Below are positions 14,118 through 15,001 of a DNA stretch of 15,001 nucleotides, piece by piece. The position numbers and the translations under genes are program-made. The stretch covers positions 1-15,001 of the forward strand of contig CALGLI010000391.1 of assembly GCA_937930265.1 (NCBI GenBank), read 5' to 3'. The notes beneath the pieces are model-generated. The model searched no databases and was not told the origin of the DNA. It saw only the letters and a list, made by a program, of their open reading frames with translations. The stretch is from an uncultured Veillonella sp. (GTDB lineage Bacteria > Bacillota > Negativicutes > Veillonellales > Veillonellaceae). Position 1 is the stretch's first letter. Each line of letters starts with the position of its first letter.

Positions 14118-15001
14118 ATGGGTATGACCATAACAGAAAAAAATATGGCTCGTCATGCAAGGCTAGCAGAAGTAAAAGCAGGTCAAATGATCGAGTGTCA
14201 ATTAGATTTCATTTTGATGAACGATATTACATTTCCACCAGCAAAGAAAGAGTTTGAAAAAATTGGTAAACCTGTATTTGATGCAGACCGCATTTATTTA
14301 GTGCCCGACCATTTTACACCGAATAAAGATATTAAATCCGCTACACAAGCTAAAGTGATGCGTGATTTTGTACGACAACATAAGATTACGCACTATTTTG
14401 AAGTAGGTCGTATGGGCATTGAGCACGTATTGTTGCCAGAACAAGGTTTGATTGGACCAGGAGAAATGATCATTGGCGCTGATTCTCACACTTGTACATA
14501 CGGTGCGTTGAATGCCTTTGCTACCGGCGTTGGTTCTACAGATGCTGGGGTTGCTATGGCAGAAGGTAAAACTTGGTTCAAAGTGCCAGAAACGATCAAA
14601 GTTGTGTTAGAAGGAAAACCAGCGAAATGGATTTCTGGTAAAGATATTGTGTTGGACTTGATCGGTAAAATCGGTGTGGATGGTGCTCGTTACAAAGCTC
14701 TTGAGTTCCATGGTTCTGGTGTACAATATATGACAATGGCAGACCGTTTGACCATCTGTAACATGGCTATCGAAGCGGGTGGTAAATGTGGTGTATTCCC
14801 ATACGATGCAGTGACAGAGGAGTATATCCAAGGTCGCATTACACGTCCTATCGAACCAATCGCAGCAGACGAAGATGCAGAATACTGCCAAGTAGTGACT
14901 ATTCAATTAGACGAATTAACACCAGTGGTGGCATACCCACATCTTCCTTCCAATACGCATTACATGAAAGATATTGTGAAAGAAGATCGCATTCAAATCG
15001 A
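14118..15001 (+). CDS. leuC: 3-isopropylmalate dehydratase large subunit (3' truncated)
   Basis: This is the first 294 codons of the iron-sulfur subunit that, with LeuD, isomerises 2- to 3-isopropylmalate, the second step of leucine synthesis. The frame stays open to the window edge; complete proteins of this shorter LeuC type are about 420 aa. Visible features are the N-terminal T-E-K-N-M-A-R-H-A, D-H-F-T-P, and G-A-D-S-H-T-C-T-Y-G-A with Cys126, the first of three [4Fe-4S] cluster ligands; the other two lie beyond the window. The stretch G-V-G-S-T-D-A-G-V-A-M-A is typical of the family. ATG 14118 follows GGAGGG (14103-14108) by 9 nt. It is translated from the leuA transcript, and leuD is expected next. 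Confidence 0.95.
   Translation, partial: MGMTITEKNMARHARLAEVKAGQMIECQLDFILMNDITFPPAKKEFEKIGKPVFDADRIYLVPDHFTPNKDIKSATQAKVMRDFVRQHKITHYFEVGRMGIEHVLLPEQGLIGPGEMIIGADSHTCTYGALNAFATGVGSTDAGVAMAEGKTWFKVPETIKVVLEGKPAKWISGKDIVLDLIGKIGVDGARYKALEFHGSGVQYMTMADRLTICNMAIEAGGKCGVFPYDAVTEEYIQGRITRPIEPIAADEDAEYCQVVTIQLDELTPVVAYPHLPSNTHYMKDIVKEDRIQI

Noticed and set aside
1..15001. CRISPR arrays, tRNA or rRNA genes, insertion sequences, prophage genes
   Set aside because: I saw no regularly spaced repeats, no tRNA cloverleaf, no transposase or phage gene in the window.

Overview
The window looks like a chromosomal segment of a Negativicutes bacterium, most plausibly Veillonella or a close relative. The basis is a low-to-moderate G+C content, strong AGGAGG-type ribosome binding sites, a T-box leader of the kind common in Firmicutes, the DUF1934-argS-pyrG neighbourhood, and human DNA at the contig edge that points to a human-associated sample. 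The genus is inferred from overall character and cannot be proved from the sequence alone. All recognised genes lie on the + strand.

Region 1 (1-2976). The first ~26-33 bases are a human Alu fragment joined to bacterial DNA. Next comes the 3' part of a NikB/DppB-type permease, then a NikC-type permease and two short ATP-binding subunits of NikD/NikE size. Together they form the 3' end of a nickel, metallophore or peptide uptake operon, closed by a terminator. The substrate-binding protein must lie off the window.

Region 2 (3022-6171). A sigma-70-like promoter drives a three-gene energy-coupling-factor (ECF) transporter. Its first gene fuses a TrpP-like membrane S component to an ECF ATPase. 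The second gene is another ATPase with a degenerate ABC signature, and the third is the EcfT transmembrane protein. A long 19-bp stem follows.

Region 3 (6172-7965). After a gene-free stretch of about 290 bases that contains some inverted repeats, there is a pyridoxamine-oxidase-like flavin-binding protein, a cyclophilin lipoprotein and a small GIY-YIG protein. A terminator-like hairpin lies directly on the predicted start site of the promoter that serves the cyclophilin gene.

Region 4 (7950-11798). An extended -10 promoter inside the end of the GIY-YIG gene serves a DUF1934 protein, arginyl-tRNA synthetase and CTP synthase, ended by a strong terminator.

Region 5 (11862-15001). A consensus promoter starts a ~680-base untranslated leader. 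The leader holds a leucine-type T-box with its terminator, then an unidentified structured segment with a second intrinsic terminator, then four short inverted repeats. Behind it lie leuA and the first part of leuC, which carry out early steps of leucine synthesis. The unexplained second leader segment is the most interesting object in the window; the Alu junction is the clearest assembly artefact.
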